Below, in pieces: positions 1 through 7,736 of a stretch of 20,350 nt of DNA. This DNA is from a virus. The position numbers and the translations under genes were made by a program. Numbering within the stretch: the first letter of the stretch is position 1; the number at the start of each line of letters is the position of its first letter. The notes beneath the pieces are model-generated. The model was given only the letters and a program-made list of their open reading frames with translations, made no database searches and was not told where the DNA came from. The DNA is taken from the IMG/VR virus record IMGVR_UViG_3300028374_000079, positions 1-20,350 of that record; one strand, 5' to 3'.

Positions 1-541
1 CTTCCATAGAAACTAAAGAGGCACCTTTACCCGGAACGTCTGAAGATAGCGCGTCTGACAATACTGAGGTGCCCCCTGTAAATACAGCGTCCTCTAGTTG
101 TTGAACTGTAACCGCTGACGAGCTGAGCGCACTAGTTCCTATGCCGGTAATGGTATTACCATTCAGGTTAATATCGCCCTGAAGTGAGCTGAAACCAAAG
201 CCATCAGAGAGTTCTTGGATAGCGTTAAGCAACTGGTCGTTACTACGGTCAAGATTAGCCTCAGTAAGGATTTCTCCGTCCGCGTAGTCTACTGCGGGGT
301 TAGACTTATCCATAATGCGCCGGATATTAATGACCGCGCCTGACGCAGGTGCTGCGCCGGTCAGTTCAATAAGCCCGTCGTTGATCCAGATAAAATCCCG
401 CTTGATCTGATCACCTGCTCCGTCTAGCTCACCGTCTACTGCTACACTAACGCTATCCCGAGAGAAAATGCCGTTAGTGAAGTTCACTGCAAACTGTACT
501 GTAGTGCCGTCGCCTACAGGAGTATTAACTGAAAATGCCAT
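1..541 (-). CDS. Tail fibre/tailspike protein, T7 gp17-like N-terminus (partial)
   Basis: The first 180 codons are visible, starting at ATG 541-539 with no stop before the left edge, so the C-terminal receptor-binding part is missing. A GGAGAG Shine-Dalgarno site at 546-551 supports this start. Residues 1 to about 112 match the T7 tail-fibre N-terminal anchor (Pfam Phage_T7_tail type): a short beta-rich start, then VINIRRIMDKSNPAVDYADG (residues 70-89) and a helix-like DRSNDQLLNAIQE stretch. This domain fixes the fibre to the tail tube. It is followed by a repeat typical of phage fibres (DINLNGNTITGIG, residues 123-135) and by PGKGASLVSME (170-180), wording often seen just before a beta-helix spike. 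The gene follows the gp16-like gene, exactly as gene 17 follows 16 in T7. Family assignment of the anchor is firm; whether the rest is a fibre or an enzymatic spike cannot be seen. Confidence 0.88.
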   Translation of the reverse strand, partial: MAFSVNTPVGDGTTVQFAVNFTNGIFSRDSVSVAVDGELDGAGDQIKRDFIWINDGLIELTGAAPASGAVINIRRIMDKSNPAVDYADGEILTEANLDRSNDQLLNAIQELSDGFGFSSLQGDINLNGNTITGIGTSALSSSAVTVQQLEDAVFTGGTSVLSDALSSDVPGKGASLVSME

Positions 542-551
542 AAGGCTCTCC

Positions 552-572
552 GTTGTAAGGGGGCCTTACAGC
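552..572 (-). other. Hairpin between the gp16-like gene and the tail fibre gene
   Basis: The minus-strand RNA reads GCTGTAAGG, loop CCC, CCTTACAAC. This gives a 7-bp perfect stem (554-560 with 564-570) extended by one C-A mismatch and a further G-C pair. An alternative 5-bp GGGGC/GCCCC stem overlaps it. No U-tract follows, so it is not a standard terminator. It lies directly upstream of the tail-fibre Shine-Dalgarno site (546-551), where it could affect processing, stability or translation of the message. The inverted repeat is seen directly; any function is inference. Confidence 0.4.
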
Positions 573-577
573 CCCGG

Positions 578-3500
578 TTAATCTTCTAGCATGAATTCCA
601 TCAATGCCTTATTAAAGATAGTAGTACTGAATGGAACAGCCATTACAGATCCGCGTATGTCCGCGTTTGTTGCTGTCCCTGATACTACCTTAGCAGGCAA
701 TGAAGCTGCCTTTACCATTGTGTTGACTGCGCCTGCTGCTGGAATGAAGTCAATGATATCGAACTCATTCACTCGTGCGCCTGTGTGGCCCATCTTTCGA
801 GTGTTCAGAACATCAGGTGCAAGGCCGAGCTGGTTAGCCATAGTGCCGATCTCAGGCAGTATAGACATCATGCCCATGTAGTTCACCGTCTGCTTTATGA
901 GGTCTTCCTGTGTACGCTCGTCTGAGGTAAGCCCCGCCTTAATAGACTGCACTCCATACGATACAGCAAAGCCATAGAGCAGTGTGCTCATGCTTGCCTG
1001 ATCGTGTATCCTCATGTTACGCAGAAGCTGCTTCTCAAATGCTACGATAGGGAAGTGCCTGAACTGCGTTAGCAATGAGCCTACAGTCTTGTGCATCCAG
1101 TTAGATGTCTCGCCAGCTAGTTGCCGTTGGACTACCTGTGCCGTGTGCCGGTTAATGCCGATTGCGAACTGCTCCGCTACATCCTCAGGCCACTTCTGGA
1201 TACCCAGCTTGGTTAGTGTACCCTTAGCATCAAACACAGTGTCGCCGTTAGCTACGCCCTTGTTGATCTGCTTAATGATCTTATCTATGTATACAGCGTC
1301 TATACCAATGTCCTCCATACGAGCTGCTGATTTAGCTAGCTGCTCAGGATTAACTGCAAGGTCTGCGAACTTGTTTATCATCATCTTAGCAGCCATACGA
1401 TGCTCAAAGTGACGTACCGTGTTCATCCCGCTGGCATAGCCTAGCATTACACTGGCCTTACCCAGCCCCTTGTCTACTATCTTGCCAAAGGTTGCTAGGT
1501 CAACTGCCCCAGAGATCTTGTCGTCAATAACGATGTCAGGACGATACAGCAGGTGGTCATAGTCGAAGTCGCCCAATAGAGGGCGCAGCTCATCAATGAC
1601 ATCATTACGTCCGCGCTTAACTTTCCTAGCGAGCGTTACAACGTCATCAACCGCAGGCATATTCTTAGCTGCGGATTTAAGCCCGAGCCTACCTACTACT
1701 GTGCCTACCTCAGCGAGCTGAGCAGCACCGACCATACCAAGCAGGTTAACCGTGGTCATCTGCTGGAACCTACGTGCGTTCTTATTAATACCGCCAGCAA
1801 TAGGAGTAGCTGTGAAGTAAGACTTGATATCATCCAAGTGCTCAGACAGGTTATCGTCACCGCCCTTCAGTCCCTTAACGCGAGCATTGTCCTTCATTGC
1901 AGCAGACTTCCAGCGATTCCATATACCGTCATTGGTGAAGCCCTTCTTAGCCATAGCTGAGCGGCCAGCAACGTCACGAGCATACTTAGAGGCGATTGAG
2001 TTCAGATCGTTGTCTACCAGATCCAGCAGGGACTTATCGCCACTGGTTATGTTCAGGTTGATCTTAGTCCTGCCCTTAGTAAAGGCTGGTCCTGCAGATG
2101 CCTCTTTCGCATCTAGTACACGCATCATCCCGTTGATCTGAGCATCCTCAATGCCCATGCGGCTGAGTGCTGTTCTGAGCTGTCCTCTGGCGTCCTTCGC
2201 AAGTAGACCAGCAATGTTAGTGTCAACACCAGCCATACCGTCAAGTGCCCGCTTCACTACAGCCGATGCGATCTCGTCTGCCACCTCTTTAGGAATGTCT
2301 ACAGACTGATAGCCCTTGCTGATTAGCTTAGTTGCAGGGCGGCTGCCTAGCTGCAGTACCCTCTCGCCTTTCCACACAAGCGGCACATAGCCTTTGCGAC
2401 TAGGAATATCCTGCATAGCTTCCCATCCAGACTTGCGTCCAATGGTTAGAGCCTCCTCCATCATATCGTCCCAGCGATCAGCAGCTTCGATTACGTACGG
2501 ATTAGTGTTTCTAGGTGTTTCACCCGTTGTGCGGGATTCCAGTACCTGACGCACTTGCAGATCAAAGTCGTCTCTTGCTGTTGTGTGGTACGAGCGCTTG
2601 TACCATTTATGGCCCGCGCTCTTAGCCCACATGCTGAAGTTTTCATTCAGTGGAATAACGCCGAGGGACAAGATGCGCTTCTCGTACATATCTTTGTACA
2701 TTGATGCTGTGTTGGATCGGCCGAGTGTACCTGTGCCGCCCTCCAGCAAGTCTGAAGCAATGCGCTTAACTACGTCAGACGGATGGTTGATTAGGCGAGT
2801 GAAGTCACTTGCTGTAATCTTATTTAGCACAGCAACACGGTTAGTTGGGTCTGCGTCCAGCCGCTCTTTAATACGGTTGGCCTGCGCCCATTCACCAGCA
2901 GCCTCAAGAATATCATCCTCGGTGCCTGAGGTGTCCACGATCTGCGGCTCATAGCTACGGTTACGCATAGCACCTACGCTGTCGTCGCCATCGTTAGATG
3001 CACGTACAATGTCGTCAACCAGTTTAGTATCCAGATCGTCACGCAGCTTAGAGGAGGCCGCTTTCATATCAGCCTGCAGTTCATCCCATGTACCGGCTAC
3101 TCGATCCTCAACTGTAACAGTCTTAGTACCACGAGGCTCAAGCCCCGCGAATGAGTACGCCTCGTCCAGCTTAGCTGCTACGTCTGATCCTACGTTCGCC
3201 TCTGGGTCCAGCCGGGAGACTGCCTGTGCAACATCCTGCTTGGCTCTTGGCTTCTTAGCATTGCTGAGAGTCTTAAGGTTAGGGAATGAGTTAATCACTT
3301 CCTCAGCCTCAAGTCTAGCTGATACTTCAATAGGACCACTACGGCGCTCAGCACGTAGCCCTGTGCTTACCAGAGCGTCCCTAGAGACCGCCTTAGGACT
3401 AGGGGGACCAGCGATATTGGATGGGTTCATAACGTCTGTCTGTGAGGCCCTAGGAGCGTCTGGCGTAGGTGCTTCACTAGCCTGCCCTGTTACCGTAGCA

Positions 3501-4153
3501 GAGGGGGCCTCATCCGGGGCACGTACCTTAGGCTTCATTATTGCGCCGATGCCGCCACCTAGCACGAAGCCAAATGACGCAGCGTACAGGATCTCTTCAC
3601 CGCCCTTGGTGTAATCGTCTGCGGCAAGGATGGCCTCTGAGCCACCGGTTACGCCTGCAGTTACTGCGCCCAGACGCAGGCCGTTCTTAAGTCTGCTTGC
3701 GCGATTGACCCACGATGCCGCTGCAGTCCACGGAACAAAGTTCTCTGGACTTGCTAACCCAGCAACCATCTGCGCAGATACGCCGAAGAATCCTGAGTCA
3801 GTAATAATCTTTTGGTTCTCTAAGTCTTCGATCGCACGGCCCCGTTCATACTGGGCACCGGCGAGTGAAGGCTCAAGAGCAATACTTGTATGGAAGTCCT
3901 GTGGTAGGCCATCCAATAGATCTTTCTTGTGTACTTGGAAATCGTAATCAGGATCAATGTCATCAGGCTTCTCTGAGGAAAGTGAATCCAGCACGTTGTA
4001 TGCCAGATTCTCCCTTTGGAAAGCCGCGCCGAGAGTCTCTCCGAATCCCGGCTCGTCGTCTTCGCTCCTAATCGGTGTGTACCGCTTCATCCAAGAAGGT
4101 GCCAATGCTTCAGGTTCAGCATTAGGTGTAGCGTTCTCTGTTACATCGGCCAT
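578..4153 (-). CDS. Internal virion protein D, T7 gp16-like
   Basis: This 1191-aa protein is the last and largest of the internal core proteins. In T7 such proteins sit inside the capsid around the portal and are ejected to form a conduit across the cell envelope for DNA entry. Assignment rests on size (T7 gp16 is 1318 aa), on position between the gp15-like gene and the tail fibre, and on a mostly hydrophilic helical composition. The T7 N-terminal lytic transglycosylase domain is not apparent: the N-terminus is acidic and proline-rich. Three glycine- and alanine-rich hydrophobic stretches lie at about residues 121-148, 161-178 and 188-206 (the last contains SFGFVLGGGIGAIM) and could insert into a membrane. 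The start is set by a strong AAGGAGG five bases before ATG; only 9 bp separate it from the previous stop. The role is inferred from position and family; similarity outside these features was not tested. Confidence 0.85.
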   Translation of the reverse strand: MADVTENATPNAEPEALAPSWMKRYTPIRSEDDEPGFGETLGAAFQRENLAYNVLDSLSSEKPDDIDPDYDFQVHKKDLLDGLPQDFHTSIALEPSLAGAQYERGRAIEDLENQKIITDSGFFGVSAQMVAGLASPENFVPWTAAASWVNRASRLKNGLRLGAVTAGVTGGSEAILAADDYTKGGEEILYAASFGFVLGGGIGAIMKPKVRAPDEAPSATVTGQASEAPTPDAPRASQTDVMNPSNIAGPPSPKAVSRDALVSTGLRAERRSGPIEVSARLEAEEVINSFPNLKTLSNAKKPRAKQDVAQAVSRLDPEANVGSDVAAKLDEAYSFAGLEPRGTKTVTVEDRVAGTWDELQADMKAASSKLRDDLDTKLVDDIVRASNDGDDSVGAMRNRSYEPQIVDTSGTEDDILEAAGEWAQANRIKERLDADPTNRVAVLNKITASDFTRLINHPSDVVKRIASDLLEGGTGTLGRSNTASMYKDMYEKRILSLGVIPLNENFSMWAKSAGHKWYKRSYHTTARDDFDLQVRQVLESRTTGETPRNTNPYVIEAADRWDDMMEEALTIGRKSGWEAMQDIPSRKGYVPLVWKGERVLQLGSRPATKLISKGYQSVDIPKEVADEIASAVVKRALDGMAGVDTNIAGLLAKDARGQLRTALSRMGIEDAQINGMMRVLDAKEASAGPAFTKGRTKINLNITSGDKSLLDLVDNDLNSIASKYARDVAGRSAMAKKGFTNDGIWNRWKSAAMKDNARVKGLKGGDDNLSEHLDDIKSYFTATPIAGGINKNARRFQQMTTVNLLGMVGAAQLAEVGTVVGRLGLKSAAKNMPAVDDVVTLARKVKRGRNDVIDELRPLLGDFDYDHLLYRPDIVIDDKISGAVDLATFGKIVDKGLGKASVMLGYASGMNTVRHFEHRMAAKMMINKFADLAVNPEQLAKSAARMEDIGIDAVYIDKIIKQINKGVANGDTVFDAKGTLTKLGIQKWPEDVAEQFAIGINRHTAQVVQRQLAGETSNWMHKTVGSLLTQFRHFPIVAFEKQLLRNMRIHDQASMSTLLYGFAVSYGVQSIKAGLTSDERTQEDLIKQTVNYMGMMSILPEIGTMANQLGLAPDVLNTRKMGHTGARVNEFDIIDFIPAAGAVNTMVKAASLPAKVVSGTATNADIRGSVMAVPFSTTIFNKALMEFMLED

Positions 4154-4162
4154 ATAGCCTCC

Positions 4163-7102
4163 TTATTTAAAACGTGGTTGTGAGATAATGTTAATCAGGC
4201 TGTCTGCCCATGTTGGATCAGTTGCGTACCCGGCCTCGTGAAGTAGTTGAATTTGCTCCTCTGGCGTGCTGGCTGACAATGCTTTCTGGTATCTCGGATT
4301 CTCGTTCAGGAAATTCCTTAGTCCCTGAGTAGCCTCAACATAACCGCCGTACACTTTGAAGCTCTCGTCCTCCCACTTCTGACGCTCCCCATCAATTACC
4401 TCATGCGTAGTGAACTTCTGGCCCTCTCCCTTTATGCCATGATAGTTACCGCCCTTAACGGCTGATCCCCAGCCAGTCTCCTGTCCAGAAATAGCAACCG
4501 CTACCTCAGGAAAGATATTTGAGTCCCCTAGGATCGCACGAGCAACTTCTAACGCCTCTGGCACAAACGTATCTGCTGAGGTGGCATTCGGCTTAGTGGG
4601 CAGGTTAGGGTACAGGCTGCGCTGGTACTCATCCGTCTTACCATCCGCGATCATCTTGTTCTGCGCGGGGGTGTTCTGGCGGGTGCTTGCATCCTTAGCG
4701 ATCTTGAACTTGTGGTAGTCCTCGTCGCTATCAATGCCGTTGTCATTCATCTCTTTCTGCTGAGTGCGGGCACGGAATTCAGCGTTATCATCCCTGAAGA
4801 CTTGCATCTGCTCCTCGACAAAGGTGTCGATAATGCTAGCAGCCCTGTTACCTACAATGCCGCCTGCGCTAACATCGTTCTCAAGTCCCTCGTCAGCAAT
4901 GATCTTATCGCGCAACTGTGCCCGGAGTCCGGGGTTGTTGCTGTCGAACCGATCAGCCATGCGGCTCTCGATAACAAAGGAACCTAGCCAGTTAGATAGG
5001 CCAGCTTCTGCTTCAGATTCTGTGTAGATATCTGACTCAACGGCCTCAGAATACAAACGCATCTTGCGCTCACGGTTCTGATCAGCAGCATCCATCTCAA
5101 TGGCCTGCAGCCGCTTGCGAGGTTTAACTACCGCATCCGAATAGGCTGCGCCTGCTGCCTTCATATCTACAGAGACTACATCTGAAATGATGTCATTCTC
5201 GTTCAAGTTAGCGAACATCAAAGAGCCACTTACCGGATCACCCATAAGTATTACATTGTCAGCATCAAAGTCAGGATTGGCAAGCAGGATCTGTTCCTTT
5301 TGGAACTCCACTGCCTCTGGTACATCCTTGTCCGCCACGCCCATCCACTTAGCAAGCGAGGTGCCGCCGTTATAAATAAGTGCGTCCCCTACCTGCTCGT
5401 GCGACTCCATGATCTTAATACGGGCTGCCTCAGTTGCTGATTCTGCATCCGGGTAGCCAGTCTGCATATAGGTATCGGCGAGGCGCTTGATACGTGACCG
5501 TACCATACCCTCGTTCTTTACTGCTGGAGCACTTGTTACGGTTCCCCAGATAGTATTGAAGAAGCCCTTGCCCATTACATTATCTACTGCATCGTCAAGC
5601 TCATTCGACATTTTAGTACGTTCGTCTGGAGTAAGATCCTTGGCGTTCTCTTTATTTGTCCGCACAAGTGCAGCCGCATCCCTGAGTTCCATCCCACCTA
5701 GCTCACTTAGATTACGGATCTTACCGAACTTAAGGCGGTTTTCTGCACTAAGGGTCCGCATAGCAAGGTCTGGGTTCTTAGCGTAATGAGCAGAGAAATC
5801 GCTGTACACCTCTTCAAAGGACCCCAGCAATGTACCGTCTTCCTTGAATGCGTTAGTCATGCCTGCGTCCCAGCGGCTAGCTCGATCACCGCTAACCGAG
5901 TTGTTGGCGGACCACAGCTCCATCGTCTGCGTCTCCTTTTCTTCAGCAGTAAGGGTTGGGTTCTGTTCTATCTGTTGCTCAACCGCCCTAGCTGTTTCCT
6001 GCTTTGTTTTAGGACTCATGCCTGCCTGCGATTCAATTTCCCCATTATAGTACGCCGCTTCATTAACCTTGCCATACATCTTCTTTCCACGAGAAGCGCG
6101 CCAGCTATTTTCGAGATTAGCGTAGTAACGGTTGCTGTTTTTCGTTGGGTACTTCTCTTGGAAGGACGCGGTGTTCTCTCTCATCTCAAGCAGGGTAGCT
6201 GAGTCAGCAATCCCGGCCTCTAGGTCAGCAAGATCATGCTGGTACACTGTGTTTAGCTTACCCTTCTCGTTAGCAGTATAGCGCTTCTTTGCTGACAGCA
6301 CTGAGCGTTCCTGCGCCGGGTTAAACTGGATCTCGTTCTCCCGTACATAGTTCAGTACAGTAGGGTCGCCCATATCCAGAGCAATAGCAGCCATATCAGC
6401 GTACTGCTGCTGGCGGAGTTCAGGGTCAGCAATGTTAGGTAGCGACAAGGATGAGATCAATCGTGAGCGAGCATCGCGCTCCCCTACCTGATCTCCGTTG
6501 TTCTTGTATCCCTGTACACTGCGGATGCCGCCTGAAATGTCTGCAGTAGACTGCGTGAGAGCGTCAGCACGACGCCTTTTGATATTAGCATTGGCTTGGT
6601 AGCGCCCTAGGTCCTGCACTAGCGGCATTGCTGCCTCAGTGATCATGTTGTCTGTCTCACGATCTCCTGTGAGCATACCCTTTACCCGCTGGCTTACTTC
6701 CTGCGCATAGGCGAGCGGGTCTGTCCCGTTCTCTCCGCTGTCAATAAGCTGCTTCTGTTCATTGTACCATGTGTCGGTTTTGATCTTAGCATCCATCGCC
6801 TTGAATCCACGGCGAGTAGGAGGAGCTAGGCCCTCAGCCATAGCCTCCCCGGATGATCGCATAGTCTGGCCCGCGAGGAAGTTAGCCTTAGCTGTCTTCT
6901 CCATTTCGGCCATCCCTAGCTTAGTCCCGAACTTAGCAAGCCCCTCCAGCAGCGGACTTGTACGGACTGTAGTATCTCCAAAGACAGTACTTCTTTCTGG
7001 AGCGAAGCTGTCAACTTGTTGAAGAGTTCTTACCTTCTCAGTCTGTGCTGCACGCTCAATGTTCTGATCGCGTACACCGCCGCGCTGTGGTGCTTCTGCC
7101 AT
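4163..7102 (-). CDS. Internal virion protein C (T7 gp15-like) with C-terminal glucosaminidase (GH73-like) domain
   Basis: A 979-aa internal core protein, expected to be ejected with its gp14- and gp16-like neighbours and to extend the DNA channel through the periplasm. The first ~840 residues are long, polar and helical, as in T7 gp15 (747 aa). The last ~132 residues (about 848-979) look like a FlgJ/GH73 N-acetylglucosaminidase domain: GQETGWG with probable catalytic Glu875, then NYHGIKG, FKVYGGYVEA, FLNENPRY and AGYATDPTWADSLINII with the family tyrosine at 959. Such enzymes cut murein glycan strands, here probably to make a local opening during infection. I chose the start at 7102 because AAGGGG sits six bases before that ATG and 10 bp after the gp14-like stop. 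The open frame continues 91 codons further upstream but only over the gp14-like gene. phiKMV-type phages also carry a muralytic domain at the C-terminus of this protein. Confidence 0.88.
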   Translation of the reverse strand: MAEAPQRGGVRDQNIERAAQTEKVRTLQQVDSFAPERSTVFGDTTVRTSPLLEGLAKFGTKLGMAEMEKTAKANFLAGQTMRSSGEAMAEGLAPPTRRGFKAMDAKIKTDTWYNEQKQLIDSGENGTDPLAYAQEVSQRVKGMLTGDRETDNMITEAAMPLVQDLGRYQANANIKRRRADALTQSTADISGGIRSVQGYKNNGDQVGERDARSRLISSLSLPNIADPELRQQQYADMAAIALDMGDPTVLNYVRENEIQFNPAQERSVLSAKKRYTANEKGKLNTVYQHDLADLEAGIADSATLLEMRENTASFQEKYPTKNSNRYYANLENSWRASRGKKMYGKVNEAAYYNGEIESQAGMSPKTKQETARAVEQQIEQNPTLTAEEKETQTMELWSANNSVSGDRASRWDAGMTNAFKEDGTLLGSFEEVYSDFSAHYAKNPDLAMRTLSAENRLKFGKIRNLSELGGMELRDAAALVRTNKENAKDLTPDERTKMSNELDDAVDNVMGKGFFNTIWGTVTSAPAVKNEGMVRSRIKRLADTYMQTGYPDAESATEAARIKIMESHEQVGDALIYNGGTSLAKWMGVADKDVPEAVEFQKEQILLANPDFDADNVILMGDPVSGSLMFANLNENDIISDVVSVDMKAAGAAYSDAVVKPRKRLQAIEMDAADQNRERKMRLYSEAVESDIYTESEAEAGLSNWLGSFVIESRMADRFDSNNPGLRAQLRDKIIADEGLENDVSAGGIVGNRAASIIDTFVEEQMQVFRDDNAEFRARTQQKEMNDNGIDSDEDYHKFKIAKDASTRQNTPAQNKMIADGKTDEYQRSLYPNLPTKPNATSADTFVPEALEVARAILGDSNIFPEVAVAISGQETGWGSAVKGGNYHGIKGEGQKFTTHEVIDGERQKWEDESFKVYGGYVEATQGLRNFLNENPRYQKALSASTPEEQIQLLHEAGYATDPTWADSLINIISQPRFK

Positions 7103-7108
7103 GATATT

Positions 7109-7114
7109 CCCCTT
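7109..7114 (-). promoter_or_regulatory. Shine-Dalgarno site that fixes the gp15-like start
   Basis: AAGGGG on the minus strand, six bases before the ATG at 7102. It overlaps the TAA of the gp14-like gene (7115-7113), suggesting coupled translation. It argues against the open frame's upstream ATG at 7375, which would overlap the gp14-like gene by more than 250 bp. Confidence 0.75.
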
Positions 7115-7721
7115 AGTTACCGATTCCGAGATTTCTGTTTGCGAACGATCCGAGTCCCTGTAGTTTGTCTGCAACGCCAAGGCTCTCTGCATCCCATTCT
7201 GATCCATAGGTTGTAGTAGCATAGTTAACGCCAGCATTAACAGCAGCGCCAAGGGCACTTGGAGCAGGCGTAGGTAGGAACAGGTTGTTCGTGGTCCTAG
7301 ACTGTACCTCAGCTTCGGTCTGCCTGCGGCTTCTTTCGAGTTCACTAACTGTCTCAGTAAGACTGTACATTTCATTGGCTTCTGCCTTAGCTGCGTTACG
7401 CTCGATGTCCATTATGGAATCGTCCACAGACATACCGGCTGTTCCAGCAGCGGCAGAGTTAACAATGGACGCCGCCCGAGATTTCATACGAGCAACGTCA
7501 ATGCTTGCGTCTGCGTTAACATACTGCTGCATAGCCCGCTGAATGTTCAGGGTAGTTACCGTCTGCTTATCATTACCGGCCTGTCTGGCCGCTGCATTGT
7601 TCTGATCTTGGATCTTCTGCTTGTGCTTCCCAAGGATGTTATTCATCTTAGCCTGTTGAGAAGCCTGCTTGTATCCCATGTATCCCTGTAGCGCCATGCC
7701 ACCGAGTAGTAGTAAAGACAT
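7113..7721 (-). CDS. Internal virion protein B, T7 gp14-like
   Basis: This 202-aa protein matches T7 gp14 (196 aa) in length, place and architecture. It has a short hydrophobic N-terminus (MSLLLLGGMALQGYMGYKQA), then a long Ala/Gln/Asn/Glu-rich helical region (about 20-145) and a glycine/alanine-rich tail. In T7, gp14 is the internal protein that ends up in the outer membrane of the infected cell and starts the ejection channel; the hydrophobic N-terminus agrees with that. It follows tail tubular protein B by 15 bp with GGGAGG before the ATG, and its stop overlaps the ribosome-binding site of the gp15-like gene. No gp13-like gene lies between gp12- and gp14-like genes as it does in T7. Identification is by composition, length and synteny. 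Confidence 0.85.
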   Translation of the reverse strand: MSLLLLGGMALQGYMGYKQASQQAKMNNILGKHKQKIQDQNNAAARQAGNDKQTVTTLNIQRAMQQYVNADASIDVARMKSRAASIVNSAAAGTAGMSVDDSIMDIERNAAKAEANEMYSLTETVSELERSRRQTEAEVQSRTTNNLFLPTPAPSALGAAVNAGVNYATTTYGSEWDAESLGVADKLQGLGSFANRNLGIGN

Positions 7722-7736
7722 ATAAACCTCCCGGCT

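Noticed and set aside
3009-3614. A 201-codon plus-strand reading frame opposite the gp16-like gene
   Set aside because: Low-complexity Ser/Ala-rich translation on the non-coding strand of a long certain gene.
7103-7375. A 91-codon upstream extension of the gp15-like reading frame, including a leucine-rich hydrophobic stretch
   Set aside because: It lies over the gp14-like gene in another frame, has no supporting ribosome-binding site, and the ATG at 7102 has AAGGGG at the right distance.
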